64,000 nucleotides of DNA from Porphyrobacter sp. TH134 (GTDB lineage: Bacteria > Pseudomonadota > Alphaproteobacteria > Sphingomonadales > Sphingomonadaceae): contig NZ_PKRO01000008.1 in assembly GCF_002855495.1 (NCBI RefSeq), forward strand, positions 1 to 64,000. The letters run 5' to 3'. Positions 33,616-41,894 of this stretch are shown here, piece after piece (position 1 is the stretch's first letter; each line of letters begins with the position of its first letter). The notes under the pieces are model-generated. The model did no database searches. It was not told the origin of the DNA and was given only the letters and a program-made list of their open reading frames with translations. Made by a program: the position numbers and the translations under genes.

Positions 33616-33945
33616 ATGACCGACGTTAATTCCCGCATTTCCGACCTCGTCACCAGCAATGACGTGGTGCTGTTCATGAAAGGCACGCCGCTGTTCCCGC
33701 AATGCGGCTTTTCCGCGCGCGCCATCGCCATTCTCGACCATTGCGGCGTCGCTTACGAAACCGTTGACGTGTTGCAGGACATGGAAATCCGGCAGGGCAT
33801 CAAAAACTATTCCGACTGGCCGACCATCCCGCAATTGTATGTGAAGGGCGAGTTTCTTGGCGGCAGCGACATCATGACCGAGATGTTCGAGGCAGGCGAA
33901 TTGCAGCAGATGCTGAACGAAAGCGGCGTGGCCAAGGTCGCCTGA
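33616..33945 (+). CDS. grxD: Monothiol glutaredoxin Grx4
   Basis: 109 residues. Active site CGFS in LFPQCGFSARAI, preceded by VVLFMKGTPLF and followed by WPTIPQLYVKGEFLGGSDIM (GSH and TIPxI features). It binds a 2Fe-2S cluster with glutathione and BolA, acting in Fe-S transfer and iron sensing. It ends the leuC-to-grxD run, before a strong bidirectional terminator at 34055-34093. Confidence 0.95.
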   Translation: MTDVNSRISDLVTSNDVVLFMKGTPLFPQCGFSARAIAILDHCGVAYETVDVLQDMEIRQGIKNYSDWPTIPQLYVKGEFLGGSDIMTEMFEAGELQQMLNESGVAKVA

Positions 33946-34054
33946 AGCTGCTGTTTTAGCGGTGTAGGTGCAGGCGTATCGCGGCTTTGGCCATTGTCGC
34001 CTGCGGACTGCCCAATGTTTCGCCCGCAGCAAATGGCGGGCCAACCGGCAAATA

Positions 34055-34093
34055 AAAAAGCGCTCCGCAGGACCAGTGCGGAGCGCTTTTTTT
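34055..34093. terminator. Bidirectional rho-independent terminator
   Basis: An A-run, stem GCGCTCCGCA (34060-34069), a 7-nt loop (34070-34076) and stem TGCGGAGCGC followed by seven T (34087-34093). A-tract and T-tract on opposite sides let it work on both strands: for grxD on plus and for any transcript entering on minus from the structured region to its right. Confidence 0.9.
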
Positions 34094-34226
34094 CGGGAGA
34101 GGCGCGACCCGGAGACCAGGAAGGATCGCGCCCATTGACAATAACCATTGGGACTACACCATCTAATGCATGGTGCGTGCCAAACTTGAGAAAGCACGGA
34201 TTTAAGCCGTTTTTTCGTCTCTCCCG
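34094..34226. other. Structured intergenic region, candidate non-coding RNA
   Basis: A 390-bp gap (33946-34335) has no gene. Within it CGGGAGAG (34094-34101) can pair with CTCTCCCG (34219-34226), closing a region with internal stems GGCGCGA/TCGCGCC (34101-34107 with 34126-34132), CACCAT/ATGGTG (34157-34162 with 34170-34175) and CGTGC/GCACG (34176-34180 with 34194-34198). An alternative ACGG/CCGT stem with six T ends at 34215. On the minus strand it runs directly into the strong terminator at 34055. Strand and function are unknown. The rest of the gap (34227-34335) shows nothing clear beyond the probable NUDIX promoter region. Confidence 0.45.
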
Positions 34227-34335
34227 ACCGAACACAAGCGGTCACCTGTAAAGCATCCCGACACACCTGATCAAACCGGCAGTAATTGGCCTTGGCTCTT
34301 GGCAAGCGCGTGCCGCAGCGCCATCCTTTGCCACC

Positions 34336-35130
34336 ATGACCAGTGACAGCACTCGCGATTCTGGCCCTCAGGGCATTCCCGCAGCAACCATCATCATCTT
34401 CCGCAATGCCCCGGACGGAGACGCGCCCGAGGTGTTGATGACCGTGCGGTCGCGTAACATGACCTTTGCCGGCGGGATGGCGGTTTTTCCCGGCGGACGG
34501 GTCGATCCGGCGGACTATGCATTAGCCGAGCAGACCGCGGCTGAATTCGGCCTCACGCCAGACGAAGCCGCGCATCAAATCGCCGCGGTGCGCGAGACGC
34601 TGGAGGAAACCGGCCTCGCGCTTGGTCTGGCAGGCGCCATTACCGCCGAACGCGCTGCTGCCGCCCGCGAGATGCTCAACGAGGCTGGCGCGCTGGCCCC
34701 GGTGCTCACGGCGTTCGGGTGGCGGCTTGACCTTGGCCAGATCACACCCTTTGCCCGTTGGTTCCCCAAGAACGAAAACATCACCCGCGTCTATGACACG
34801 CGCTTCTATCTCGCCAATCTCGGCACCGGCGCTGTCGACGTGTCGATCGATCATGCCGAAAACACCCACCTGTTCTGGACGACCGCGCAAGGCGCGCTCG
34901 ATGCAGCGGAGCGGGGCGAGATCAAGCTGATCTTCCCCACCCGCCGCAATCTCGAACGCCTCGCCCTGTTCGCCAGCTTCGAGGAAGCCCGCGCGCAGGC
35001 CAAGGCTATTCCCGTGCGCACGATCATGCCGCAAGTTGTCGATCAGGACGGCAAACCGTGGCTGACCATCCTTGCCGATGCAGGGTATCCGGTGACAGGC
35101 GAATTGCTGGAAAACGTTGCCCGCGGTTGA
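34336..35130 (+). CDS. NUDIX hydrolase
   Basis: 264 residues. The Nudix box is split as GGRVDPADYALAEQ...AAVRETLEETGLALG, with the Gx5E...REx2EExG pattern and an insertion between the Gly and REUxEE parts, as in the larger NUDIX proteins (NUDT7/8/19-like) that hydrolyse CoA derivatives. The remaining sequence has RWFPKNENITRVYDTRFYLAN. Substrate unknown. The ATG at 34336 follows a weak ribosome-binding site. Confidence 0.85.
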   Translation: MTSDSTRDSGPQGIPAATIIIFRNAPDGDAPEVLMTVRSRNMTFAGGMAVFPGGRVDPADYALAEQTAAEFGLTPDEAAHQIAAVRETLEETGLALGLAGAITAERAAAAREMLNEAGALAPVLTAFGWRLDLGQITPFARWFPKNENITRVYDTRFYLANLGTGAVDVSIDHAENTHLFWTTAQGALDAAERGEIKLIFPTRRNLERLALFASFEEARAQAKAIPVRTIMPQVVDQDGKPWLTILADAGYPVTGELLENVARG

Positions 35131-35176
35131 CGGGTGAAGCCGGGCGAATCGCGCTCCAGCACTCTTCAGCAGCAAA

Positions 35177-35190
35177 TGGTATCGCTATCA
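35177..35190. promoter_or_regulatory. LacI-type operator upstream of the GH3 gene (site 1)
   Basis: TGGTATCGCTATCA differs at one base from the motif TGGTAGCGCTATCA seen at 41859. It is 199 bases before the GH3 start at 35389. A distal operator of a pair with 35332 is plausible. Confidence 0.65.
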
Positions 35191-35331
35191 TAGTGGCGTC
35201 ACTTGCCATGCAGTCGTATTCTTGTGCTATCTTTCATCAGCAAATCAGCGTGATGATCGTAAATACGTGCAGGCATCACATTGCCGCCCACGCCCCGGAT
35301 TGACTTACCTGCGCAGATTTCCCAACATCAA

Positions 35332-35345
35332 TGTTAGCGTTAGCA
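35332..35345. promoter_or_regulatory. LacI-type operator upstream of the GH3 gene (site 2)
   Basis: TGTTAGCGTTAGCA matches 12 of 14 bases of TGTTAGCGCTATCA at 63432. It is 44 bases before the GH3 start, a place for promoter or early-transcript repression. Together with the 35177 site it could allow looping. Confidence 0.55.
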
Positions 35346-35388
35346 GAGACGCAGGGCATGGCAGAGATTACTGCCAGGGGAGAGGGAT

Positions 35389-37902
35389 ATGACAGGCCAA
35401 TTGGCCCACAGGCGAGCTTGCCTGATCGCAGCGCTGCTTGGTGCTGCGAGCATTGCGTCAATCGCATCGGCTGAAACGACCGAGGCTCCGACGTCCGCGC
35501 CCGGAACGGCCAATCCCGAGATTTGGCCCGCCTATACCTACCCCGTCCCAATCCGCCCTGAGCATGAGGCGCGCATTGCCGCCCTCATCGCGCGCATGAC
35601 GACGGAAGAAAAGATTGGTCAGCTGGTGCAGGCCGATCTGTGCTGCGTCACGCCTGATGATGTGCGCAAGTACAAGTTGGGCTCGATCCTCGTTGGCGGC
35701 AATTCCGGCCCCAATGGCAACGACCTGTCGCCCGCACCCGATTGGCTGAAGGCGGCGGACGCGTTCTACCTTGCCTCGGTCGACCGGAGCGATGGCGGCG
35801 TGGGCGTGCCGATCATCTGGGGCACCGACGCGGTGCACGGCCATTCCAACATCATCGGCGCGACGATTTTCCCGCATAACATCGGGCTTGGCGCGATGCG
35901 CGATCCGGCGCTGATCGAACGGATCGGCGCGGTCACTGCCAAGGAAATCCGCGTCACCGGGCAGGAATGGACCTTTGCGCCCACCGTTGCCGTACCGCGC
36001 GATTTCCGCTGGGGCCGCGCCTACGAAGGCTATTCCTCCGATCCCGACCTCGTCGCATCCTATGTCGGCGCAATGGTGCGCGGGCTTCAGGGTCCACCGG
36101 CGGGGGACAATCTGCTGGCCGGGCCTTACGTGATCGCCTCGACCAAGCATTTCCTCGCCGATGGCGGCACCGACAAGGGCGTGGACCAAGGCGACAGCTC
36201 GATCAGCGAGACCGAGCTGAGGGATATTCACGGCAAGCCCTATGGCCCTGCGATTGCCGAAGGTGTCTCGACCGTGATGGTCAGCTTTTCCAGCTGGCAG
36301 GGTGTCAAGATGACCGGCAATCACTCGCTGGTCACCGGCGTGCTGAAAGACCGGATGGACTTTGGCGGCTTCGTGGTGTCGGACTGGAACGCCCACGGGC
36401 AGGTGGCGGGCTGCACCAACGAGGTGTGCCCGCAGGCGCTGATGGTGGGGGTCGACATGTACATGGCGCCCGACACGTGGAAGCCGATATACGAAGACCT
36501 GCTGGCCCGCGCGAAATCGGGCGATGTGCCGATGGCGCGGATCGACGAGGCGGTGGCGCGGATCCTGCGGGTCAAGGCGCGGCTTGGGCTGTTTGACGCG
36601 GGCAAGCCATCTGACCGGCCTTACTCGGGACAATATGAATTGCTCGGCGCGCCCGAACATCGCGCGGTGGCGCGCGAAGCGGTGCGCAAATCGCTGGTGC
36701 TGCTCAAGAACCAGGGCGTGCTGCCGCTTGCACCGGGCCAGCGGCTGCTGGTGGCAGGTGATGGCGCGGATGACATCGCACGCCAATCGGGCGGCTGGAC
36801 GCTAAGCTGGCAGGGCACCGGTGTGGACAACAGCCACTTCCCCGGCGCGACCTCGATCTGGGCGGGCTTGCAGCAAGCGGTCACCGCAGGCGGCGGCAGC
36901 GCTGTTCTCTCACCCGATGGCAGCTATGCCGACAAGCCCGATGCCGCCGTGGTGGTGTTTGGCGAGACGCCCTATGCCGAGTTTCAGGGGGACCGCGCTG
37001 CGCTGGTGCTCGATCCCGAACTGACCGCGCCCTATGCGACGATGAAGCGGCTTCAGGCCGAAGGCATCCCGGTGGTCGCAGTGATGATCACGGGCCGTCC
37101 GCTGTATGTGAACCCGGCGCTCAACGCTGCCGATGCCTTTGTGGTCGCGTGGCTGCCGGGCAGCGAGGGCGCAGGCATCGCCGATGTGCTGGTGGGCGAT
37201 AGCGCCGGCCAGCCGCGCCATGACTTTGCCGGAAAGCTCCCCGCCAATTGGCCGCGCGCGGCGCAGATGGAGGACGGCATTCTGTTCCCCTTCGGCTTCG
37301 GCCTTGATTACGCCGCCCCTGCCGGCGCATGGGCAGCGCTGCCGGAATTGGATGCGAACGCGGTCGGCGGAGACAGCCGGACGTGGTTTGCCGCAGGCAA
37401 TCCGGCGGCGCGCTGGTCGTTGTGGGTGGCGAGCGGCGGCGGGGCGGAGCTTGAAACCCGCATCACCACCCTCCCCGCTGAGGCGTTTGGCGGACGGGTG
37501 CGGGTGACGGCTGAAAACTACAAGGTGCAGGAAGGCGCACGGCGCTTTGCCGTCGCGGATGGCACAGTCAGCGTGCAGCTTGGCAATCTCGATCCGGTCG
37601 ATATCGCACGCGAGACCAATGGCGATGTCATGCTGCTGGTGACGATGCGGGTGTGGGATGCCCCTGATGCCGCGCGGATCGGCGCAATCGGGCCGGGCAG
37701 CGAAGGATTTGCCGCTGTGACCCTGCCCGTGAGCGATGGATATGTGCGTTACGGCTTACCTTTGAAATGCCTGCGCGATGCCGGCGCGGACGTCGCCAGC
37801 CTGACCCGGCCCTTCGTCCTCGAAACGCAAGGGGCAGCCGATTACGCCATCGCCGAAGTCCGGATTGGCAGCGATGCCGAACAGGTGTTGCCATGCGGCT
37901 GA
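35389..37902 (+). CDS. GH3 exo-beta-glucosidase (ExoP-like), secreted
   Basis: 837 residues with a signal peptide (ends near ASAETTEA). The GH3 N-domain includes MTTEEKIGQLVQAD, WGTDAVHGHSN and the nucleophile Asp in FVVSDWNAHGQ. GH3 C-domain has KNQGVLPLAPGQRLLVAGDGAD and the acid region FGETPYAEFQGDR. About 200 further residues form a C-terminal domain (ending SDAEQVLPCG) as in exo-1,3/1,4-beta-glucanases. It would release glucose from beta-glucan oligosaccharides. First gene of GH3-GH5-CBM-like. Confidence 0.92.
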   Translation: MTGQLAHRRACLIAALLGAASIASIASAETTEAPTSAPGTANPEIWPAYTYPVPIRPEHEARIAALIARMTTEEKIGQLVQADLCCVTPDDVRKYKLGSILVGGNSGPNGNDLSPAPDWLKAADAFYLASVDRSDGGVGVPIIWGTDAVHGHSNIIGATIFPHNIGLGAMRDPALIERIGAVTAKEIRVTGQEWTFAPTVAVPRDFRWGRAYEGYSSDPDLVASYVGAMVRGLQGPPAGDNLLAGPYVIASTKHFLADGGTDKGVDQGDSSISETELRDIHGKPYGPAIAEGVSTVMVSFSSWQGVKMTGNHSLVTGVLKDRMDFGGFVVSDWNAHGQVAGCTNEVCPQALMVGVDMYMAPDTWKPIYEDLLARAKSGDVPMARIDEAVARILRVKARLGLFDAGKPSDRPYSGQYELLGAPEHRAVAREAVRKSLVLLKNQGVLPLAPGQRLLVAGDGADDIARQSGGWTLSWQGTGVDNSHFPGATSIWAGLQQAVTAGGGSAVLSPDGSYADKPDAAVVVFGETPYAEFQGDRAALVLDPELTAPYATMKRLQAEGIPVVAVMITGRPLYVNPALNAADAFVVAWLPGSEGAGIADVLVGDSAGQPRHDFAGKLPANWPRAAQMEDGILFPFGFGLDYAAPAGAWAALPELDANAVGGDSRTWFAAGNPAARWSLWVASGGGAELETRITTLPAEAFGGRVRVTAENYKVQEGARRFAVADGTVSVQLGNLDPVDIARETNGDVMLLVTMRVWDAPDAARIGAIGPGSEGFAAVTLPVSDGYVRYGLPLKCLRDAGADVASLTRPFVLETQGAADYAIAEVRIGSDAEQVLPCG

Positions 37903-37958
37903 CGCGCTGACGAATGCACGAAACGCAGGCCGCAAAGGCCGCACCAAGGGAGAGACCG

Positions 37959-38990
37959 ATGAAACGCTCAATGCTCGCCGCACTGCTGCCCGTTGCCGCC
38001 ATGACGATGGCTCCGATCAGCACCGCTAGTGCCCAGCAGACGCCTGCCGTCACCAAACCGCTGCCGGTGGGCACCTGCATCAACATGGGCAACACGCTGG
38101 AGCCCGAAACCGAGGGCGCGTGGGGCGGTGCTCCGGCGCGAAAGGCGGATTTCGAACGGATCAAGGCGGCCGGTTTCGACACTGTCCGTATCCCCGTACG
38201 CTGGCACAACAAGTCGAGCGACAAGCCGCCTTACACCGTCGATGCCAAATGGATGGCCCGGGTGCAGCAGATCGTCGACTGGGCGCTGGCGGAGGATCTC
38301 AACGTGATCCTCAACAGCCACCATTTCGATCCGATCCATGATGACCCCTTGGGTGTTGCCGCATGGCACGGCGGGGTATGGAAGCAGATCGCGGCGCGCT
38401 TTGCCGGATATCCCGAGGACAGCTTGTGGTTCGAGCTGGAGAATGAACCGCACAAGAACTTCAATCACACCAACCTGCTCGAAACGCTCGCCCCGGCGCT
38501 GAAGGAAGTGCGGGCGCTGCATCCGACCCGCGCGGTGATTATCGGGGGTGAGAACTGGAGCGGGATCAAGTCGCTGGAAACCCTGGCGCTGCCTGAAGAT
38601 CCGAACATCCACCCGACGTTCCACTATTACGACCCCTTCACCTATACCCATCAGGGGGCTGAATGGACGGCGCCCGATATTCCGCCCGTGGGCCGCGCCT
38701 TTCCGACCACGCAGGATGCAGCGCAGCTCGCCAGGGATGTGGCCAGCATCCAGACCTATATGGCCCGCACCGGCAAGACCCCCTTCATGGGCGAAGTCGG
38801 CGCGTTTGATCGCCACATTCCGCTCGCCGATCGGGTGAAATATCACCGCATGATCACCGATGCCTTCGCCCCCACCGGCATCGGGGTGTGCACCTGGGCC
38901 TACACCAACACCTTCCCCTTTTACGATTCCGCCAAAGGCCGCTGGCTGCCCGGGATGCTCGGCGCGCTGGGGCTGAAGGAACAGGACTGA
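37959..38990 (+). CDS. GH5 endoglucanase-type glycoside hydrolase, secreted
   Basis: 343 residues from the ATG at 37959, after AGGGAGAGA. Signal peptide to about residue 26 (ending SAQQT). GH5 motifs are CINMGNTLEPE, FDTVRIPVRWH, acid/base Glu in FELENEPHKNFN, HYYDPFTYTHQG and nucleophile Glu in PFMGEVGAFD. It probably cuts beta-1,4- or mixed-linked glucan for the GH3 upstream. Xylan or mannan cannot be ruled out. 57 bases after the GH3 stop. Confidence 0.92.
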   Translation: MKRSMLAALLPVAAMTMAPISTASAQQTPAVTKPLPVGTCINMGNTLEPETEGAWGGAPARKADFERIKAAGFDTVRIPVRWHNKSSDKPPYTVDAKWMARVQQIVDWALAEDLNVILNSHHFDPIHDDPLGVAAWHGGVWKQIAARFAGYPEDSLWFELENEPHKNFNHTNLLETLAPALKEVRALHPTRAVIIGGENWSGIKSLETLALPEDPNIHPTFHYYDPFTYTHQGAEWTAPDIPPVGRAFPTTQDAAQLARDVASIQTYMARTGKTPFMGEVGAFDRHIPLADRVKYHRMITDAFAPTGIGVCTWAYTNTFPFYDSAKGRWLPGMLGALGLKEQD

Positions 38991-39009
38991 GAGCAAGGAT
39001 CAGACAACC

Positions 39010-40137
39010 ATGAACAGCCGCCGTATCACGCTTGTCGCCGGGGCCGCGCTTCTGGCCCTCGCCTGCCCTGCCGCTGCCCAGCTGCCCCCCGAACTCGCCG
39101 CCTTTGACGAACAGGTGCCGGGCGACCTCATCAACGATCCCACCCGGATTGATTGGGCCAGCTTTGGCGAGAATTACGAAACCAGCGGAAGGCAGGCGGC
39201 CGATATCCCCGGCGGCGGCGCGGCGCGGGTGTTCGACATCACGGCCAAGGGCGCATTTGCCTACACCGTGGCGGCCAACGTGCCCTTGCTGGCCGACATC
39301 ACCTCGGGCGATCAGGTCACCGTCGGCTTCTATGCCCGCGTGGTCAGCACCGAAAGGCCGGACGGCAAGGGGGTGATCGGCGTGCGCATTCAGGAAAACG
39401 CCGCGCCCTATGGCGGGTTTGGCGATACCACTGTGATGGTGGGATCAGTGTGGGAATGGCACGAAGTCACCGCCCGCGCCGACAAGCGCATCCGCAAGGC
39501 TGATGCCATCGTCGCGCTGCAATTGGCCGGCGCCCGGCAGCAGGTCGAGATCGGACAGGTCATCGTGGTCAAAGGCTCACCGACCATCGTCGCCAAGACG
39601 GCGGTCGCCGCCGCGGCTACGCAGCCCGACCTGAAAGACCCCGCCACCATCGAAATGCCCGACGCTTTGCGCAGCGCAGGGCAATTGATCAATGATCCCA
39701 CCAACCGCGCCTGGGCGCATGGCGGATCGGGCGGCAGCTGGCAGGGGATCGATATCCCGGAAATCTGGCTGCAAAAGGCAACCCGCTTCATCGCTCCGCA
39801 GGCGGGTGCCAATCGCTGGGATCTGACCACGGCGATCCCGATCATCCCCGCGATCAACGAAGGCGATACATTCACGGTCGCCGTGGTCGCGCGCACGATC
39901 AGCGCCAAGACCGACGACGGCAAGGGCGTGATCTATGCCCGCATCCAAAGCGCAACGCCGCCTTACGAGGGCTTCGGCGACAAGGTCTTCAAGATCGGCG
40001 ATCGCTGGCAGATGGTGAACCTGCCCTTCACGGCTGCCCGCGGGTTCGGTGCGGGCGATGCCACGGTTACGCTGCACTTTGCGGGCGCAGCGCAGACCAT
40101 CGAGGTCGGGCCGGTCTATGTCTTCAAGACCAACTGA
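39010..40137 (+). CDS. Secreted protein with two tandem beta-sandwich-like modules (candidate carbohydrate-binding)
   Basis: 375 residues with a signal peptide (to about 23, CPAAAQLPPE). Two copies of one module follow (about 35-190 and 205-375). They share LINDPT near the start, DGKGVI(G/Y)(V/A)RIQ, PY(G/E)GFGD and, at the end, (V/I)EIGQV(I/V)VKG / IEVGPVYVFK. The layout resembles galactose-binding-domain CBMs. There are no catalytic residues recognised. It is 19 bases after the GH5 gene, so it may be a substrate-binding partner of the glucanases. Family unassigned. Confidence 0.7.
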   Translation: MNSRRITLVAGAALLALACPAAAQLPPELAAFDEQVPGDLINDPTRIDWASFGENYETSGRQAADIPGGGAARVFDITAKGAFAYTVAANVPLLADITSGDQVTVGFYARVVSTERPDGKGVIGVRIQENAAPYGGFGDTTVMVGSVWEWHEVTARADKRIRKADAIVALQLAGARQQVEIGQVIVVKGSPTIVAKTAVAAAATQPDLKDPATIEMPDALRSAGQLINDPTNRAWAHGGSGGSWQGIDIPEIWLQKATRFIAPQAGANRWDLTTAIPIIPAINEGDTFTVAVVARTISAKTDDGKGVIYARIQSATPPYEGFGDKVFKIGDRWQMVNLPFTAARGFGAGDATVTLHFAGAAQTIEVGPVYVFKTN

Positions 40138-40146
40138 GCCCGCGCA

Positions 40147-41796
40147 CTAGCCCGGCAAAAAGGCGTAAGGCCCGACCACCAGCCCGGTAAACAGCCCGGC
40201 ATAAACCGATGCGAGCGGCTCGACATTGATCGGGCCGCCCACCGCTTGCCATGCCGCCGTGCCCTGCGCCCGCCACGACACCTGCGCGCTGCCACCATCC
40301 AGCGCGAGCTTCAGTTCAATCGGCACATCGGTCGTCAGCGGAGCCTCGGCGACCACAACGCCGCTGCTGCCCTGCTCTGCCGCCGTGCGCAGCCGCACCA
40401 CCAGCCGGCCGCGCTCTTTGCCCGCAGCCAGAAAATGGCTCTCGTCCATGAAGGCGAGCAGCCCGGCAAAATCGCCGCTGCGCTCGGGCGTGAAGGTGAG
40501 CCGGGTGGAAATCTCCGCGCGGGTGTGCCGCAACCGGCGGCCAACAAAGGCCGGCGTGCCAAGGCTGCCCGCCGCAGCAGGGCCTGCGACAACCTGCAAC
40601 GCGCCGGCTGCTGTGGTCCATTGCGGTGTCTGCCCCGGGGTGCGCAGCCCGATCCATTCATCCGAGAGCGCGCCGTCAAATTCGTCGCGCCAGCTGTTCC
40701 ATTCGGACGCAGGCGATGCCGGCAACTTGGGCTTGTCCAGCACCATCGGCACCGCTTCCTGACGATCAAGGAAGCGCGGCCAGCCATCGACCCAGCGCAG
40801 CGGCAACAGGAACGTCTCGCGCCCCAGCAGCGTCGATTGGCCCGCAAACGGCCGGGTGGCCAGGAACACGCCCCACCATGAGCCATCGTCCAGCTGGACG
40901 ATGTCCGCATGGCCCGTCGCCTCGATCCGGTCAGGGCGATCGGCGGGTAGATCGCGCTGGGTCAGGATCGGGTTGAACGGCCCCGGCGTGAACGGCCCGG
41001 TCACAGCGCGCGCGCGGTAGATCGTTTGCGAATGCTGGTCGGCGGTGCCCCCTTCGGCGGTCAGCAGGTAATACCACTCGCCAATCTTGTAGATATGCGG
41101 CCCCTCGGCCCAGATCGGGTTGGCGGACGGGTCGACCCCGCCGTCGACCAGCAAGGTGCGGTTTGGCAGAACCTTCTGCGCCACCGGATCAAATTGCTGG
41201 ATCCACAGCGCGCGGTGGCCTTCGTACCGCGGCTCGCCCCGAGGCGCATCATTGTAGACGATCCACGCTGTTCCATCGGCATCGAAGAACAGCGATGGGT
41301 CGATCCCCCCAAAATCGAGCCACGCCGGATCGCTCCACGGCCCGGCGGGGTCGGTGGCGGTGATGACGAAATTGCCGCCGCATTCGATGCAGGTGTTCAC
41401 GATCCAGAATTTGCCATCATGATGCGTGATCGCTGGCGCGAACAGCCCGCGATTGGTGCCGAGCCCTGAAAAATCGAGCTGTGCCGGGCGGTCGATCGCA
41501 TTGCCGATCAGCCGCCAGTTGACCAGATCGGTGCTGTGCAGGATCGGCAGGCCCGGAAACCAGCTGAAGGTTGATGTGACAGCGTAGAAATCATCCCCCA
41601 CCCGCACGATTGAAGGATCGGGATGGAAGCCGGGGAGCACCGGATTGCGAAACTGGCCGCCCGGCACCGCCGCCGCAGCTTCTGCCGATTCGTAAGCGAG
41701 ATAATCGAACGCGGCGACATTATCGCGCGCTGCTGCTGCTCCAGCCGTCGTCATCAGCGCAAGTGCGCCCACCATCCCTGCAATCTTGCGCTTCAT
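40147..41796 (-). CDS. GH43 beta-xylosidase/alpha-L-arabinofuranosidase, secreted, with C-terminal beta-sandwich
   Basis: 549 residues from the ATG at 41796, which has GGGAG at a 9-base spacing; the ATG at 41802 would be too close. Signal peptide to about residue 22. The five-blade GH43 domain has catalytic base Asp in GFHPDPSIVRVGDDFY, pKa Asp in GGIDPSLFFDADG and acid Glu in IWAEGPHIYKIGEWYY. The C-terminal part (from about 360) is a DUF1349-like beta sandwich (DEFDGALSDEWIGL). It would trim xylose or arabinose from arabinoxylan oligomers. Confidence 0.92.
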   Translation of the reverse strand: MKRKIAGMVGALALMTTAGAAAARDNVAAFDYLAYESAEAAAAVPGGQFRNPVLPGFHPDPSIVRVGDDFYAVTSTFSWFPGLPILHSTDLVNWRLIGNAIDRPAQLDFSGLGTNRGLFAPAITHHDGKFWIVNTCIECGGNFVITATDPAGPWSDPAWLDFGGIDPSLFFDADGTAWIVYNDAPRGEPRYEGHRALWIQQFDPVAQKVLPNRTLLVDGGVDPSANPIWAEGPHIYKIGEWYYLLTAEGGTADQHSQTIYRARAVTGPFTPGPFNPILTQRDLPADRPDRIEATGHADIVQLDDGSWWGVFLATRPFAGQSTLLGRETFLLPLRWVDGWPRFLDRQEAVPMVLDKPKLPASPASEWNSWRDEFDGALSDEWIGLRTPGQTPQWTTAAGALQVVAGPAAAGSLGTPAFVGRRLRHTRAEISTRLTFTPERSGDFAGLLAFMDESHFLAAGKERGRLVVRLRTAAEQGSSGVVVAEAPLTTDVPIELKLALDGGSAQVSWRAQGTAAWQAVGGPINVEPLASVYAGLFTGLVVGPYAFLPG

Positions 41797-41858
41797 CACC
41801 ATTTTCTCCCGCTTATCGCCTGCTTTTGGGGGCTTGTCGGCCCGCGATTGTGTGCCTA

Positions 41859-41872
41859 TGGTAGCGCTATCA
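41859..41872. promoter_or_regulatory. LacI-type operator between GH43 and xylX
   Basis: TGGTAGCGCTATCA, 13 of 14 palindromic, in the 98-base gap between the divergent GH43 gene and xylX. It is 23 bases before the xylX start and 63 before the GH43 start, so one repressor could control both directions. Confidence 0.8.
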
Positions 41873-41894
41873 ATCAGGAGGGCAAGAGCCAGAA

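Noticed and set aside
34135-34170. TTGACA with a possible -10 inside the structured intergenic region
   Set aside because: No good -10 hexamer at 16-18 bases; promoter not called.
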